A stretch of DNA of 64,000 nt from Candidatus Bathyarchaeia archaeon (GCA_038852285.1 JAWCKG010000007.1:1-64000); one strand, 5' to 3'; numbered from the stretch's first letter, positions 8,937 through 18,118 are shown. Translations and numbers: made by a program. Notes: generated by a model from the sequence alone, not told the origin.

Positions 8937-10316
8937 AACTGGATCAGCCTTGCCCGCCGTTTTCTTCATCACCTGCCCGATGAGGTAGTTGACCGCTTCC
9001 TCGTTGAGCCTTGCATCCAATACCGCCCTCCGGTTTTCCCTAAAAACCTCTTCAACCAATCGCTCTAAAAGCTCCTCGTCACCGATTTTCATCAGCCCCC
9101 TCTCCTCAACAATCCTTTTAGGAGACTTACCGGTTTTAAGGGACTCAAGTAAAACCTCCTTGGCGATCTTCCCGCTGATCAACCCATCCTCGATCAATCT
9201 GAGCATTTCAACCAAATGCTCCGCTCTAACCTTAGGATCCTCCAAAGAAAGGTCTAACTCCCGTAAGTAGGACAGCAGGTCTCCGACGATCCAGTTACTG
9301 GCCTCAACAGGGTCAGCTCCCAAACCGACGCACCGCTCGAACAGCTGAGAAAGCCTTAGATTTCGGCTTAAAATCGCCGCGTTTTGAACTGGAACGTTCA
9401 AATCCTCCACGTATCGATCCTTCTTCCGATGGGGGAGCTCAGGTAAAGCTCCGCGAACCGCGTCCACATACTGCTCCGACACCACGACGGGCATGATATC
9501 GGGCTCCGGGAAATACCTGTAATCCTCCTCCGTTTCCTTCACCCTCAACGAAACGGTTATACGCCTCGACTCGTCCCAGTGTCTTGTCTCCCTTTGAACT
9601 GTAAGCCCCTCCGCTGAAAGCCGCTTCTGCCTTGTGATCTCAAACCTCAAGGCCCTCTCAACCTCTTTGAAACTTGATATGTTCTTAATTTCAACCCTCG
9701 TCCCCCCTCCGAGGGATATATTGGCGTCGCAGCGCATCGAGCCCTCTAGGCTTCCATCGGAAACTCCTAAAAACTCGAGGATGTCCCTAAGCTTCTGCAG
9801 GAACAGCCGAGCCTCCCTAGGCGTCCTAATATCAGGCTCTGTAACGATCTCCACGAGGGCGATTCCCGCTCGATTATAATCAATTAAGACTTCTTCAGCG
9901 GTGTCGATTGTTCCGGAGTAAACCAGCTTAGCCGGGTCTTCTTCGATCTGTATCCTCCTGATTTTAATCCTCCTGCCCACATCCAGGTCTACGAATCCCC
10001 CCTTCGCTATTGGGACGCCGTCTCCTCCATCGAACTGGCTGATTTGAAAGTTCTTAGGCATGTCCGGGTAGAAGTAGTTTTTCCGGTAAAAGGTCATCTT
10101 AGGCTGGATTTCAGAGTTTAACGCTAAGGCGACGGCCACACCGTCCTCCAACGCCTTTTCGTTCAAAAGCGGTAGGGTTCCAGGCAAACCCATGCATATG
10201 GGGCAGATGTGGGTGTTGGGTTCATCTCCCCTGTAATCGGATGAGCAGTTGCAGAACAGCTTTGTTCTTAAGTTTGTGAGTTGGCAATGAATCTCCAATC
10301 CAATCTTGACGTCCAA
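8886..10316 (-). CDS. gatB: Asp-tRNA(Asn)/Glu-tRNA(Gln) amidotransferase subunit B
   Basis: 476 residues, full length. GatB binds the misacylated tRNA and phosphorylates or activates its side-chain carboxylate, and with GatA and GatC forms the transamidosome in the cytoplasm. Family motifs include GLEIHCQL at the N terminus, the zinc-type cysteines CNCSSDY and CPICMG, FYRKNYFYPDMPKNFQISQ, and a C-terminal YqeY-like domain ending GKADPVL. Start is TTG 10316, seven bases after gatA, with a second in-frame alternative not obvious. It is the last gene of the run aspS-gatC-gatA-gatB. Confidence 0.95.
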   Translation of the reverse strand: MDVKIGLEIHCQLTNLRTKLFCNCSSDYRGDEPNTHICPICMGLPGTLPLLNEKALEDGVAVALALNSEIQPKMTFYRKNYFYPDMPKNFQISQFDGGDGVPIAKGGFVDLDVGRRIKIRRIQIEEDPAKLVYSGTIDTAEEVLIDYNRAGIALVEIVTEPDIRTPREARLFLQKLRDILEFLGVSDGSLEGSMRCDANISLGGGTRVEIKNISSFKEVERALRFEITRQKRLSAEGLTVQRETRHWDESRRITVSLRVKETEEDYRYFPEPDIMPVVVSEQYVDAVRGALPELPHRKKDRYVEDLNVPVQNAAILSRNLRLSQLFERCVGLGADPVEASNWIVGDLLSYLRELDLSLEDPKVRAEHLVEMLRLIEDGLISGKIAKEVLLESLKTGKSPKRIVEERGLMKIGDEELLERLVEEVFRENRRAVLDARLNEEAVNYLIGQVMKKTAGKADPVLTSKLVRLKLSQIEVG

Positions 10317-10323
10317 GGCTCAT

Positions 10324-11793
10324 TCACCTGTTAATCCTGGGCACGCGGAGGCTTAACTCCTCTTCGAAAAGCCTTGCGGCTTGAAAAAGCAACTCTTCAC
10401 CCAACGGTGGCGCTATGAGCTGTAACCCCACCGGTAAGCCTTCTATGAAACCGCACGGTATTGTTATGGCGGGGAATCCTGTTAGGTTCGCTGGAACCGT
10501 ATCTACGTCGCACATGTACATTTCCAGAGGATCCTTAACCTTTTCCCCAATCCTGAATGGCAGAATGGGCATGGTGGGTCCGGCTATCAGGTCGAACCGT
10601 TTAAACGCCTCCTTAAACTCTGTTATGAGTAGGGTTCTCACCTTCTGGGCCTTCACATAGTATTTATGGTAGTATCCGGCGGACAGCGTGTATGTTCCCA
10701 GTATGATCCTCCGCTTAACCTCTACCCCAAATCCCTCAGCCCTCGTGGCGCTGTAGGTTTCATCCCAATCATGTTTCCAAGGGCTTTGATGACCATATCG
10801 TACCCCGTCGTATCTGGCTAGGTTCGAGCTGGCCTCAGACATGGCTATCACGTAGTAGGCCGGTAGGGCGGCTGAGAGGCTTGGCAGATCTCCGGATCGA
10901 ACCTCAAACTCAACCATCTCCATTTCTGACAGGGCGTTTAAAACAGCCTTCTCAACCCTCTCATCAGTTCCCTCGCCGAGAATCTGGGCAGGCACCAAAA
11001 CCTTGAACTTACTCCTACGCTCCGTTCTGCTTCCAAGCTCTGTTGGTCGCCTCAACTCCTCCGGTATGGAGGTCCCATCCAATGGGTCGTGTCCCGCGAT
11101 CGCTTCGAAAAGAAGCTTACACATTTCCACAGTTCTAGCCATTGGACCGATCTGCTCCAAGCTGTTGGCGTATGAGATTAACCCGTAACGGCTTACAGCA
11201 CCGTAGGTTGGTTTTAACCCTACCACGCCGCAGAAGCTCGCTGGACATCGAACTGACCCCCCTGTATCTGATCCGAGGGCTAAGTCAGCCATCTCAGCCG
11301 CGACGGCCCCTCCGCTTCCACCTGAAGATCCACCTGGAACCCTGCTGGGGTCGAAGGGGTTTCTTGTAGGCCCGAAGTAGCTTGTTTCAGTCGAATTCCC
11401 CATGGCGAACTCGTCCATGTTTGTTTTCCCGATTATTATAGCGCCTTGGGCTTCCAGTTGGTTGATCACCGTCGCGTCGTAGGGTGGATTAAAATTCAGC
11501 AACATCCTGGAGCCGCAGGTGGTTCTAACACCCTTGGTGCAGATGTTATCCTTCACAGCCACCGTCATTCCTGTGAGTTTCCCTTTTGCTACGCCCTTGT
11601 TCAACGCGTCATCCAGCCTCTTGGCCTTTTGGAGAGCCTGCTCCTCTAGAACAGTTATGTAGGCGTGGATTTCAGGCTCCAGTCGGGAGATTCTTTCAAT
11701 CAGTTTAGCCACATGCTCTTCGATCGATGCCTCTTTGAAACTGTATTCCATCAATCGAGCCATGAAGCCGAGGCCACCTCCATCATTTGCCAT
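10324..11793 (-). CDS. gatA: Asp-tRNA(Asn)/Glu-tRNA(Gln) amidotransferase subunit A
   Basis: 489 residues, amidase-signature family. GatA hydrolyses glutamine to supply ammonia to GatB. The Ser-cis-Ser-Lys triad is visible as K81 (TVAVKDNIC), S156 (PGGSSGGSGG) and S180 (GSDTGGSVR). Glutamine-channel motifs (SYFGPTRNPFDPSR, GLKPTYG-VSRYGL) follow. The annotated ATG 11793 adds ten residues of glycine-rich sequence; ATG at M11 (MARLMEYSF) is a plausible alternative. It lies between gatC (11 bases) and gatB (7 bases), so the three subunits are one transcription unit. Confidence 0.95.
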   Translation of the reverse strand: MANDGGGLGFMARLMEYSFKEASIEEHVAKLIERISRLEPEIHAYITVLEEQALQKAKRLDDALNKGVAKGKLTGMTVAVKDNICTKGVRTTCGSRMLLNFNPPYDATVINQLEAQGAIIIGKTNMDEFAMGNSTETSYFGPTRNPFDPSRVPGGSSGGSGGAVAAEMADLALGSDTGGSVRCPASFCGVVGLKPTYGAVSRYGLISYANSLEQIGPMARTVEMCKLLFEAIAGHDPLDGTSIPEELRRPTELGSRTERRSKFKVLVPAQILGEGTDERVEKAVLNALSEMEMVEFEVRSGDLPSLSAALPAYYVIAMSEASSNLARYDGVRYGHQSPWKHDWDETYSATRAEGFGVEVKRRIILGTYTLSAGYYHKYYVKAQKVRTLLITEFKEAFKRFDLIAGPTMPILPFRIGEKVKDPLEMYMCDVDTVPANLTGFPAITIPCGFIEGLPVGLQLIAPPLGEELLFQAARLFEEELSLRVPRINR

Positions 11794-11804
11794 ACGCGTC
11801 GAGG

Positions 11805-12092
11805 CTAGATGATTCTAGGGGCCGCTATGAACCGTCCTCTCCGGTTTGGCGCTTGGATCAGTATGTTGTCTGGGCTGCTGGGGATGACCTCGTCTTTTCT
11901 GAAGATGTTGGTTAGGTCCATTACATGGTATGTGGCGGGCACTTTCTCAGTATCAACCTTCTGCAATTCGTCGAAGTAGTTTAGGATCCTGTTGAGTTGT
12001 GGCGCGAGCTCTTCCACTTCTCTTTCGGAGAGCTTTATTTTCGAAAGCCAGGAGAGGTGTTGTATCTCTTTTTTAGTTAGATGTTCGTTCAC
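11805..12092 (-). CDS. gatC: Asp-tRNA(Asn)/Glu-tRNA(Gln) amidotransferase subunit C
   Basis: 95 residues, the usual GatC size. GatC is a small belt-like subunit that wraps GatA and GatB. Motifs typical of GatC are seen: IQHLSWLSKIKLSE near the N terminus, LNRILNYFDELQKVDTE in the middle and LRKDEV-like IFRKDEVIPSS later. Start is GTG 12092. It sits 19 bases after aspS and 11 before gatA. Confidence 0.92.
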   Translation of the reverse strand: MNEHLTKKEIQHLSWLSKIKLSEREVEELAPQLNRILNYFDELQKVDTEKVPATYHVMDLTNIFRKDEVIPSSPDNILIQAPNRRGRFIAAPRII

Positions 12093-12111
12093 GAGTCTTC
12101 ACCTTAAAGTT

Positions 12112-13431
12112 TTACGGGGTTAATCGGGCGGGGTCGCGTGGGTAGAAGGTGACCTCTCTTATGTTGGTTTGGTTTGTTAAAGCCATGAGAAGTCTCTCCA
12201 ACCCTAACCCGAACCCGGCGTGGGGTGGAATGCCATAGTCGAACACGTCGAGATGAAAGCGAAAGTTCGCTGGCTTTAAACCCTGCTCCTCCAACCGTTT
12301 CTCCAGCGTTTCTCGGCAATCAATTCTTGTTCCTCCGGATGAAAGCTCTAGCGAGCCGTAGAATAGGTCGAAACCCTCGCAGAGCTCCGGGTTTTCCATT
12401 TTCGGTTTAATGTAGAAGGCCTTTGACTTCGTAGGCCAGTCGAGTATGAAGTAAAATTCGTTGTGTTTGATTTCACGAAGCCCTGTGGAAAAGTCTTCTC
12501 CCCATTCTACCTCCACGCCTCTTTTCCTTAACTCTTCGATCGCCTCCTCGTACTTGATTCTTTTGAACGGTGTTTTAGGCCTCTCCAATGAGGTGTTGAG
12601 AAGCTCTAGGTCTCGGCGGTTTAAATCGTTTAACTGGTCGATCGCGTTGATGATTAGCTCTTCAAGCAGCCTCATCGAGTCAAAATAGTTTACGTAGGCT
12701 TCTTCCACGTCGAGGGAGATGGATTCGCTGAGATGTCTAAGTGTTCTAAACTTTTCAGCCCTGAAAATGGGCCCAACCTCATAAACCTTTTCGAACACGC
12801 TGGCCAACTGCTCTTTATACAGTTGAGGGCTCTGGGCTAGAAATGCCTCCTTATCGTAGTATAGGATGGGGAAAAGCGCCGCCCCCCCTTCCGTCGCCGA
12901 GCTTATCAGCTTTGGGGTGTGAACCTCGATGAACCCTCTTTGATGGAGCGCCTCTCGGAGGCTGTGGAGGGTTGTATGCCGGATCCGGAAAATCGCCTTC
13001 ATCCTAGGCCGCCTCAGGTCCAAGGCTCTCAGGTCGAACCGCTTCTCCAGGCCTGGGTTTTTCCATCCGTATAAATCAAATGGAGGAGCCTTGACTGGAG
13101 CTGAAAGAATTTTAACTTGATTGGGCATTATTTCGACACCTCCCGGCGCTTTTGCGAAAGCTTTAACGCGCCCCTTGACACCTATTACAAAGTGTTTTTT
13201 CACAGTCTCGAGCTTGGATCTAACGGAGCTGTTCGCATCCCCCTTATTAACGGTGATTTGCAAATTCCCATGCGCGTCCTCTAAAATAATGAATAAAACT
13301 CCTTTCTGTTCTCTCACGCTGGCCACGTACCCGAAAACGGTAATCTCTTCACCCTCCATTTCCGGTGACACGTCGAGAGAGTAATGTGTCCGCCTCCAAT
13401 CCTCAAGTTGATCGAGTGCCCAGCTGACCAA
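12112..13431 (-). CDS. aspS: Aspartyl-tRNA synthetase (archaeal type, probably non-discriminating)
   Basis: 439 residues, the short archaeal/eukaryal class IIb form without the bacterial insertion. The N-terminal OB fold (residues about 20-110) contacts the anticodon. Class II motifs follow: motif 2 around FRAEKFRTLRHLSE and motif 3 near GFGLGLERLLMAL at the C terminus. Physical linkage to gatCAB indicates that this enzyme charges both tRNA-Asp and tRNA-Asn, with GatCAB converting Asp-tRNA-Asn to Asn-tRNA-Asn. No asparaginyl-tRNA synthetase is in the window. Start TTG 13431. Confidence 0.93.
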   Translation of the reverse strand: MVSWALDQLEDWRRTHYSLDVSPEMEGEEITVFGYVASVREQKGVLFIILEDAHGNLQITVNKGDANSSVRSKLETVKKHFVIGVKGRVKAFAKAPGGVEIMPNQVKILSAPVKAPPFDLYGWKNPGLEKRFDLRALDLRRPRMKAIFRIRHTTLHSLREALHQRGFIEVHTPKLISSATEGGAALFPILYYDKEAFLAQSPQLYKEQLASVFEKVYEVGPIFRAEKFRTLRHLSESISLDVEEAYVNYFDSMRLLEELIINAIDQLNDLNRRDLELLNTSLERPKTPFKRIKYEEAIEELRKRGVEVEWGEDFSTGLREIKHNEFYFILDWPTKSKAFYIKPKMENPELCEGFDLFYGSLELSSGGTRIDCRETLEKRLEEQGLKPANFRFHLDVFDYGIPPHAGFGLGLERLLMALTNQTNIREVTFYPRDPARLTP

Positions 13432-13811
13432 CCCTTCGACCCTGATGTTGAAAGGCAGACGGGTAAATAAAATTTCACTTGTTTCTATTGAAAAAATTAT
13501 AATTTAAACCTATATATACCGTAAATTGGCGAAATTTTTACGTAAAGCCACATGTTCACCTGAACCCCTAGACCAGCCCTACAACTGCCAGCAAGGCTTA
13601 AAAACCAATACTTGCAAAATACCAAAGAATGGGAGCATATAACAAACCTTCAACGGACCTCCCAATATTTCAGTCCCATACCCCCTGGAGACTACCCCTA
13701 ACACAAACAAGCATCTAATGATGAGTTCGTTCCGTATCGCTGCGCATCTTCTCACCTGCCATTTGCGTAAACTTGAAGTGCCGCTGACAGGGATTTTTGA
13801 AAACTTTATAT

Positions 13812-13825
13812 TACGATTAATCGTA
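13812..13825. promoter_or_regulatory. Palindromic operator for the iron regulator/feo operon
   Basis: TACGATTAATCGTA is a perfect 14-bp palindrome, with partial symmetry extending outwards. It lies directly downstream of a TATA-like ACTTTATATT (13804-13811) and 43 bases before the regulator's ATG. Position between TATA box and start site is that expected for repression by a metal-loaded DtxR/MntR-family dimer, probably autoregulating the regulator, feoA and feoB. Confidence 0.55.
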
Positions 13826-13867
13826 GTTTAAACCAAGAGGCATAGTAATTTTATCTGAGGGTTGACG

Positions 13868-14530
13868 ATGAAGCTTTCCCCGGCGATAGAGGAGTATTTG
13901 GAGGCGATTTACAAGCTTCAAAACGAAGTAGGAGTTGCCAAGACTAAGAGCTTGGCTAATCTGCTAGGTTTAGCCCTTGGAAGCGTGACCAACACGGTTA
14001 GAAAATTGAAGCGTTTAAACCTAATAACGCACATATCATATAAAGGCGTTAAGTTAACCAGTAAAGGGGAAAAAGCTGCTTTATCTGTTGTTAGAAGGCA
14101 TAGGCTTTCGGAAAGGCTGCTTACCGATCTTTTAGGCATGGATTGGGACAAGGTACATGCAGACGCCTGCATGTTAGAGCACAGCATTTCTGAAGATGTC
14201 GCTTCACTTATTGAGAGAAGTTTAAATCAACCGAAAACTTGCCCTCACGGGAACCCGGTTCCAACCCGAGAAGGGAAAATTTTTGAAGAGGAAACGTTAA
14301 AGCCCTTAACAGACGTAAAGCCTAAAGAAAAATTCATCATAGTCAAAATAACAGAGGAGAATCCTGAGCTACTTCGGTATTTGAAGGAGCATCGCATAAC
14401 GCCTAGAGCCTACGCGAGAATCCTGGAGCTAATCCCCCCGGATAATTCTATTTCAATAAAGGCGGATGATGAAGTCCATTACATAACTCAGAAACTAGCT
14501 TCGAAAATCTGGGTTAAAGAAATGCGGTGA
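13868..14530 (+). CDS. DtxR/MntR-family metal-dependent repressor
   Basis: About 220 residues. The N-terminal winged helix (LSPAIEEYLEAIYKL to LTSKGEKAAL) is followed by the DtxR dimerisation and metal domain with LGMDWDKVHADACMLEHSIS and the ligand-rich CPHGNPVPT. These His/Cys/Glu positions match the metal-binding sites of the family. An FeoA/SH3-like C-terminal domain seems replaced by a divergent segment. ATG 13868 is preceded by GAGG at eight bases; the frame could also open at TTG 13862, which is too close to that site. It heads the iron cluster (seven bases to the next gene) and presumably represses it when Fe(II) or Mn(II) is plentiful. Confidence 0.85.
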   Translation: MKLSPAIEEYLEAIYKLQNEVGVAKTKSLANLLGLALGSVTNTVRKLKRLNLITHISYKGVKLTSKGEKAALSVVRRHRLSERLLTDLLGMDWDKVHADACMLEHSISEDVASLIERSLNQPKTCPHGNPVPTREGKIFEEETLKPLTDVKPKEKFIIVKITEENPELLRYLKEHRITPRAYARILELIPPDNSISIKADDEVHYITQKLASKIWVKEMR

Positions 14531-14537
14531 GCTTTAG

Positions 14538-15170
14538 ATGGTTGAACGAGATCGGTTATCGGAATTACTGGAGTTCCTGAAAACTTTAGAGGGCGAGGAA
14601 GAAAATGCAGCGGTTCGGAAAGTCTCCGTTGAATTCAACTGCCCGCTGGAGGAGGCTAAACAATTATTGAAAGAGGCTGTCAACGGGGGCTTCCTCGAAA
14701 TTTTGAACAGTAAAATCAACGTTACCAGTAAGGGACATGAAAAAATTGTAAAGCATCGAGAAATGTACATACATGAAAAATATGGGCATATGGGTCTGTT
14801 AGAGCGATTTTTAAAATTTCCTAAAAGAAGTATAGGTGATTGGCGTCTACACTGGGTTCGAAAACATGGATTAAACGGAAATTCCGTACAAGTCTTTTAC
14901 AGGGACATCCAAAGCCTCAAAGGATACGTTGAGCATACCCTTCCATTAACGGCTTTAAAAGAGGGCGAAAGGGGAACCATAGCTTACGCTTTAGGAGGAA
15001 GGGGACTGATTAAACGTTTAAGCGAAATGGGATTAACCCCAGGAACTGAAATCGCCGTAAAAAGGATAGCCCCATTTTACGGGCCTGTTCAGATAACGGT
15101 TAGAGGATCCTCTCTGGCCTTAGGCCGGGGAATAGCCTCAAAAATCTTCGTCAAACACGAAGGAGGATGA
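14538..15170 (+). CDS. Winged-helix/FeoA-domain protein
   Basis: 210 residues. The first 75 resemble a DtxR-like helix-turn-helix (SVEFNCPLEEAKQLLKEAV, then NVTSKGHEKIVKHREMY). The last 75 are an FeoA SH3-like domain: LTALKEGERGTIAYALGGRG, LIKRLSEMGLTPGTEIAV and ALGRGIASKIFV. FeoA associates with FeoB and supports Fe(II) uptake; bacterial FeoA is normally a stand-alone protein of about 75 residues. The extra N-terminal domain could make this a DNA-binding FeoA (an FeoC-like role). The stop overlaps feoB by four bases (ATGA), so the two are coupled. Confidence 0.8.
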   Translation: MVERDRLSELLEFLKTLEGEEENAAVRKVSVEFNCPLEEAKQLLKEAVNGGFLEILNSKINVTSKGHEKIVKHREMYIHEKYGHMGLLERFLKFPKRSIGDWRLHWVRKHGLNGNSVQVFYRDIQSLKGYVEHTLPLTALKEGERGTIAYALGGRGLIKRLSEMGLTPGTEIAVKRIAPFYGPVQITVRGSSLALGRGIASKIFVKHEGG

Positions 15171-17737
15171 ACGTGAGCTGCCGTAAAAAGCCCCATGTTT
15201 CAAAAGGCTTAAACGATTTCACCATCGCCCTAGCTGGAAACGCTAACGTGGGAAAATCCATCTCCGGCGATGAAGAAATTCTCGTAAACCACGATGGTCT
15301 ATGGGAAACCTTCAAGATAAAAAATATATTCAACTCCATGAGTGACTCTCCCATAACCGTTACAGGAGGATTCCAAGGCTTCAAGCCGAACGATTTATTC
15401 GCTCTTTCATTAAATTTAGATGTTTTAAAAGTTGAGGTGGGAAAGGTCGCCTATGTGCTCAAACATGAGGAGAGAAGGGAGCTCGTTCAAATAGAAACCT
15501 CCTCTAAACGATCTGTAACCGCGACTCAGGACCATAACTTCATAGTGTTGAGGGATGGGAAAATAAATGTAGTTGACGCTGACCACCTGTTGATAGGAGA
15601 CCAATTACCATCGATCATGAACCCGCATAAATGCCCATTGACTTACCCAGATTTTAACAGAACCTTACTTCGTAAAGATTCTATGGAGACGGGATGCGAT
15701 GGTTTAACATGGGATAAAATCGTTAGGATCGAAACGGTTGAGAACAAGGAAGGCTACGTATACGACTTATCGGTGGAAGGAAATGAAAACTTCATGTTGG
15801 CGAATGGAATCTTCATCCATAATAGCGCCATTTTCAACCAGCTTACCGGATTAAATCAAACGATTGGAAACTGGCCTGGAAAAACTGTTGAAAGGGCGGA
15901 GGGAACTCTTTATTTTAAAGGGTATAGGATAAAGATTTTAGACTTACCTGGAATATATTCACTTTCAGCTTTCTCCATGGAAGAAATCGTTGCCAGAGAT
16001 TACATAGCTGTCGAAAGACCTGATGTAATAATTAATGTTGTAGACGCTTCAGTTTTGGAGAGAAACCTCTACTTTACCCTTCAACTCCTTGAATTAGAAG
16101 TGCCCATGATCATAGCGTTGAATCAAATAGATGTCGCTTCGAAAAAGGGGTTAAAAATAGATCATGAAAAACTGTCAAACATTCTCGGGGTTCCAGTAAT
16201 CCCAACAATAGCCGTAACGGGAAGCGGAGTCGATCAGCTGATCTCAACAGCCGTTCAAGCCTTCGAAGGACAGGTTAAGTTAAACCCGATGAAAATAACT
16301 TACTCAAAAGAGGTGGAGGAGGCGGTTCAAAAGCTTAAAGGCCACATCGAAAAATACCTTTCAAACATAACTTCGAAATATCCCTCCAGATGGCTTGCGA
16401 TAAAATTAATTGAAAAAGACGAGGATGTTGAGAAAAAAGTCAAGGCTCTTCCTGAAGGTTGGAGAGTTTTATCCCTCGCATCTGCTCTAACCGAAAGCTT
16501 AGAGCAAACACATGGAAGACAATCACCTGTCTTGATGGCGACTGAAAGATATGGGATAATAAATGAGTTAGTTAAATCCTCCATTAAAATAATTGCTCCA
16601 CCCAAAATTTCATTTGAAGAGAAACTGGATGAAATCACAGCGCATAAAATTTTAGGATACCCAATTTTAGCACTTATATTTGGGTTAACGTTTTCCACGA
16701 TCTTCGGAATAGGGGGCTATTTGATAGAAATCTTAGGAGGCTTCTTCGAAGGAATAGTGATTCCAACGGCTGACAGGTTTCTATACGCTTTTCTACCAGA
16801 GCTATATGCAAGAATAGTTTCAAACGGAATCCTCCTGGGCATATCGGCTGGAATAACAATAGTTCTCCCCTACATAGTCCCCTTCTACATTATCCTTTCA
16901 CTGTTGGAGGATTCAGGCTACCTTCCCAGAGCGGCTTTCCTTTTAGATAACCCAATGCATAAGCTTGGCCTGCATGGAAAGGCCGCAATATGCCTCCTCT
17001 TAGGATATGGGTGTAACGTGCCAGCCTGCGTAGGATGCAGGATAATGGAGAGGGAAAGGGAGCGTTTTCTCGGAGGATTCTTAACGGTTCTAATTCCATG
17101 CGCCGCTAGAAGCGTCGTTATTTTCGGCTTAGTTGGCAAATACCTGGGGATTCCAACGGCGTTGCTGCTTTACGCTTTCAACATCGCCTTAATCTTTCTC
17201 ATAGGGAGGATAGGACATAAAGCGCTACCCGGGGAACCCATGGGATTGCTCATGGAAATCCCCCCTTATAAAACGCCTTCTTTAAAGGCCATCGCTAAGA
17301 AAACTTGGGCCAGAACCAAAGACTTCATTTACATCGCTTTTCCGATCATTGTCGGAGGAAGCGTAGCGCTCTCAGCCCTATTCAACTTTGGTCTAATGAC
17401 CCCTATAGTGAGCGTTATGAAGCCTTTAATAGTCGACTGGCTTGGCTTGCCATTGCTGACTGGAATACCCATAATATTCGGAGTTCTGCGAAAGGAGTTA
17501 ACCCTCATCCTGCTTGCTGAAGCGTTCGGCACATTAAGCTTTGACAAGATATTTACACGGATCCAAATGGTAACCTTTTCCCTGGTAGTTATGATCTATG
17601 TGCCCTGCGTAGCAACAATTGCAGCCCTCTGGCGTGAATTTGGGTTTAAAAAAACGTTTTTAACATCGTTAGTAGATATTCTCCTAGCCCTCCTCATCGG
17701 CGGAGTCGCTTTTCGAATACTATCCTACTTGGCTTAG
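15167..17737 (+). CDS. feoB: Ferrous iron transporter FeoB containing a mini-intein
   Basis: 856-residue precursor; about 667 residues after removal of the intein (residues 31-219), the normal size for archaeal FeoB. FeoB is a cytoplasmic-membrane Fe(II) transporter with an N-terminal GTPase. G1 is GNANVGK-S, split by the intein after K30; G3 is DLPGIYSL and G4 NQID. The switch region NWPGKTVE is present. The C-terminal part has many membrane helices with the Gate motifs (PCAARSVVIFG and VPCVATIAAL) and a GYGCNVPACVGCR core. It follows the wHTH-FeoA gene with a four-base overlap. No GTPase can work until the intein is removed, because it splits the P-loop. Confidence 0.95.
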   Translation: MNVSCRKKPHVSKGLNDFTIALAGNANVGKSISGDEEILVNHDGLWETFKIKNIFNSMSDSPITVTGGFQGFKPNDLFALSLNLDVLKVEVGKVAYVLKHEERRELVQIETSSKRSVTATQDHNFIVLRDGKINVVDADHLLIGDQLPSIMNPHKCPLTYPDFNRTLLRKDSMETGCDGLTWDKIVRIETVENKEGYVYDLSVEGNENFMLANGIFIHNSAIFNQLTGLNQTIGNWPGKTVERAEGTLYFKGYRIKILDLPGIYSLSAFSMEEIVARDYIAVERPDVIINVVDASVLERNLYFTLQLLELEVPMIIALNQIDVASKKGLKIDHEKLSNILGVPVIPTIAVTGSGVDQLISTAVQAFEGQVKLNPMKITYSKEVEEAVQKLKGHIEKYLSNITSKYPSRWLAIKLIEKDEDVEKKVKALPEGWRVLSLASALTESLEQTHGRQSPVLMATERYGIINELVKSSIKIIAPPKISFEEKLDEITAHKILGYPILALIFGLTFSTIFGIGGYLIEILGGFFEGIVIPTADRFLYAFLPELYARIVSNGILLGISAGITIVLPYIVPFYIILSLLEDSGYLPRAAFLLDNPMHKLGLHGKAAICLLLGYGCNVPACVGCRIMERERERFLGGFLTVLIPCAARSVVIFGLVGKYLGIPTALLLYAFNIALIFLIGRIGHKALPGEPMGLLMEIPPYKTPSLKAIAKKTWARTKDFIYIAFPIIVGGSVALSALFNFGLMTPIVSVMKPLIVDWLGLPLLTGIPIIFGVLRKELTLILLAEAFGTLSFDKIFTRIQMVTFSLVVMIYVPCVATIAALWREFGFKKTFLTSLVDILLALLIGGVAFRILSYLA
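15257..15823 (+). mobile_element. Mini-intein in the FeoB P-loop (189 residues)
   Basis: An in-frame insertion between K30 and the serine of the GKS Walker motif. It begins with Ser1 in a block A-like SISGDEEILVNHDG, has block B with T-x-x-H (SVTATQDHNFIV), block F (YVYDLSVEGNENFMLANG) and block G (IFIHN) ending in His-Asn, followed by Ser+1 of the extein. No LAGLIDADG or HNH endonuclease motifs are visible, and 189 residues is about right for a Hint splicing domain with a short linker. Flanking exteins join to GNANVGKSAIFNQLTG, a perfect FeoB G1 motif. Confidence 0.9.
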
Positions 17738-17794
17738 ACGAAATCCCTCAACCCTAAATTACCTTCAAAGAACCCCTTTAATGAACGCCATGAT

Positions 17795-17813
17795 CCTAAA
17801 ATTGACTTTTAGG
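17795..17813 (-). terminator. Hairpin just downstream of the RNase P RNA
   Basis: Minus-strand CCTAAAA-(5 nt)-TTTTAGG forms a 7-bp stem directly after the 3' end of rnpB and between the converging feoB and rRNA/rnpB units. It could end rnpB transcription or mark its 3' processing. Confidence 0.4.
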
Positions 17814-17814
17814 A

Positions 17815-18118
17815 GACCGGCGTGCCGGCCGTAACCCACCTTCTGTTTTAGGCAGCATCCATCTAATCGGGGTACCCGCGCCTCGCATGGGTATTCATCG
17901 GCGTCTATTACCCCTTTCACGACGCGGCCTGGCCGTTTCACCCTCCTCGAGTAAACTCGACGTTTCCGCTTCATCGCATATTCATGGACTCTTGGAGGTG
18001 CCGTTTCTGCGCCATGGCTTGGGCTCTCGCCCAACTCCTCGCGGATGCGCGTTCCCATGCCGTGGGTGGAGTTTCCTCAGGCGGTTCGCCCGACGGCTGC
18101 CCACCGGCTCGCCGGCTA
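17815..18118 (-). ncRNA. rnpB: RNase P RNA (archaeal)
   Basis: The minus strand shows the conserved RNase P core. CR-I is seen as CCGCCTGAGGAAACTCC, a GCAGAAACGGC block resembles CR-II/III, and the 3' part has the near-universal order GATTAGATGGATG then AAAACAGAAGGTGGGTTACGG. P1 pairs GCCGGCG at the 5' end (18110-18116) with CGCCGGT near 17817-17824, giving an RNA of about 300 nt, normal for archaea. RNase P trims the 5' leaders of tRNAs. An A/T-rich CTTAAAGCTTAAAG about 25-35 bases upstream could be its own TATA region. Ends are estimated to within several bases. Confidence 0.85.
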
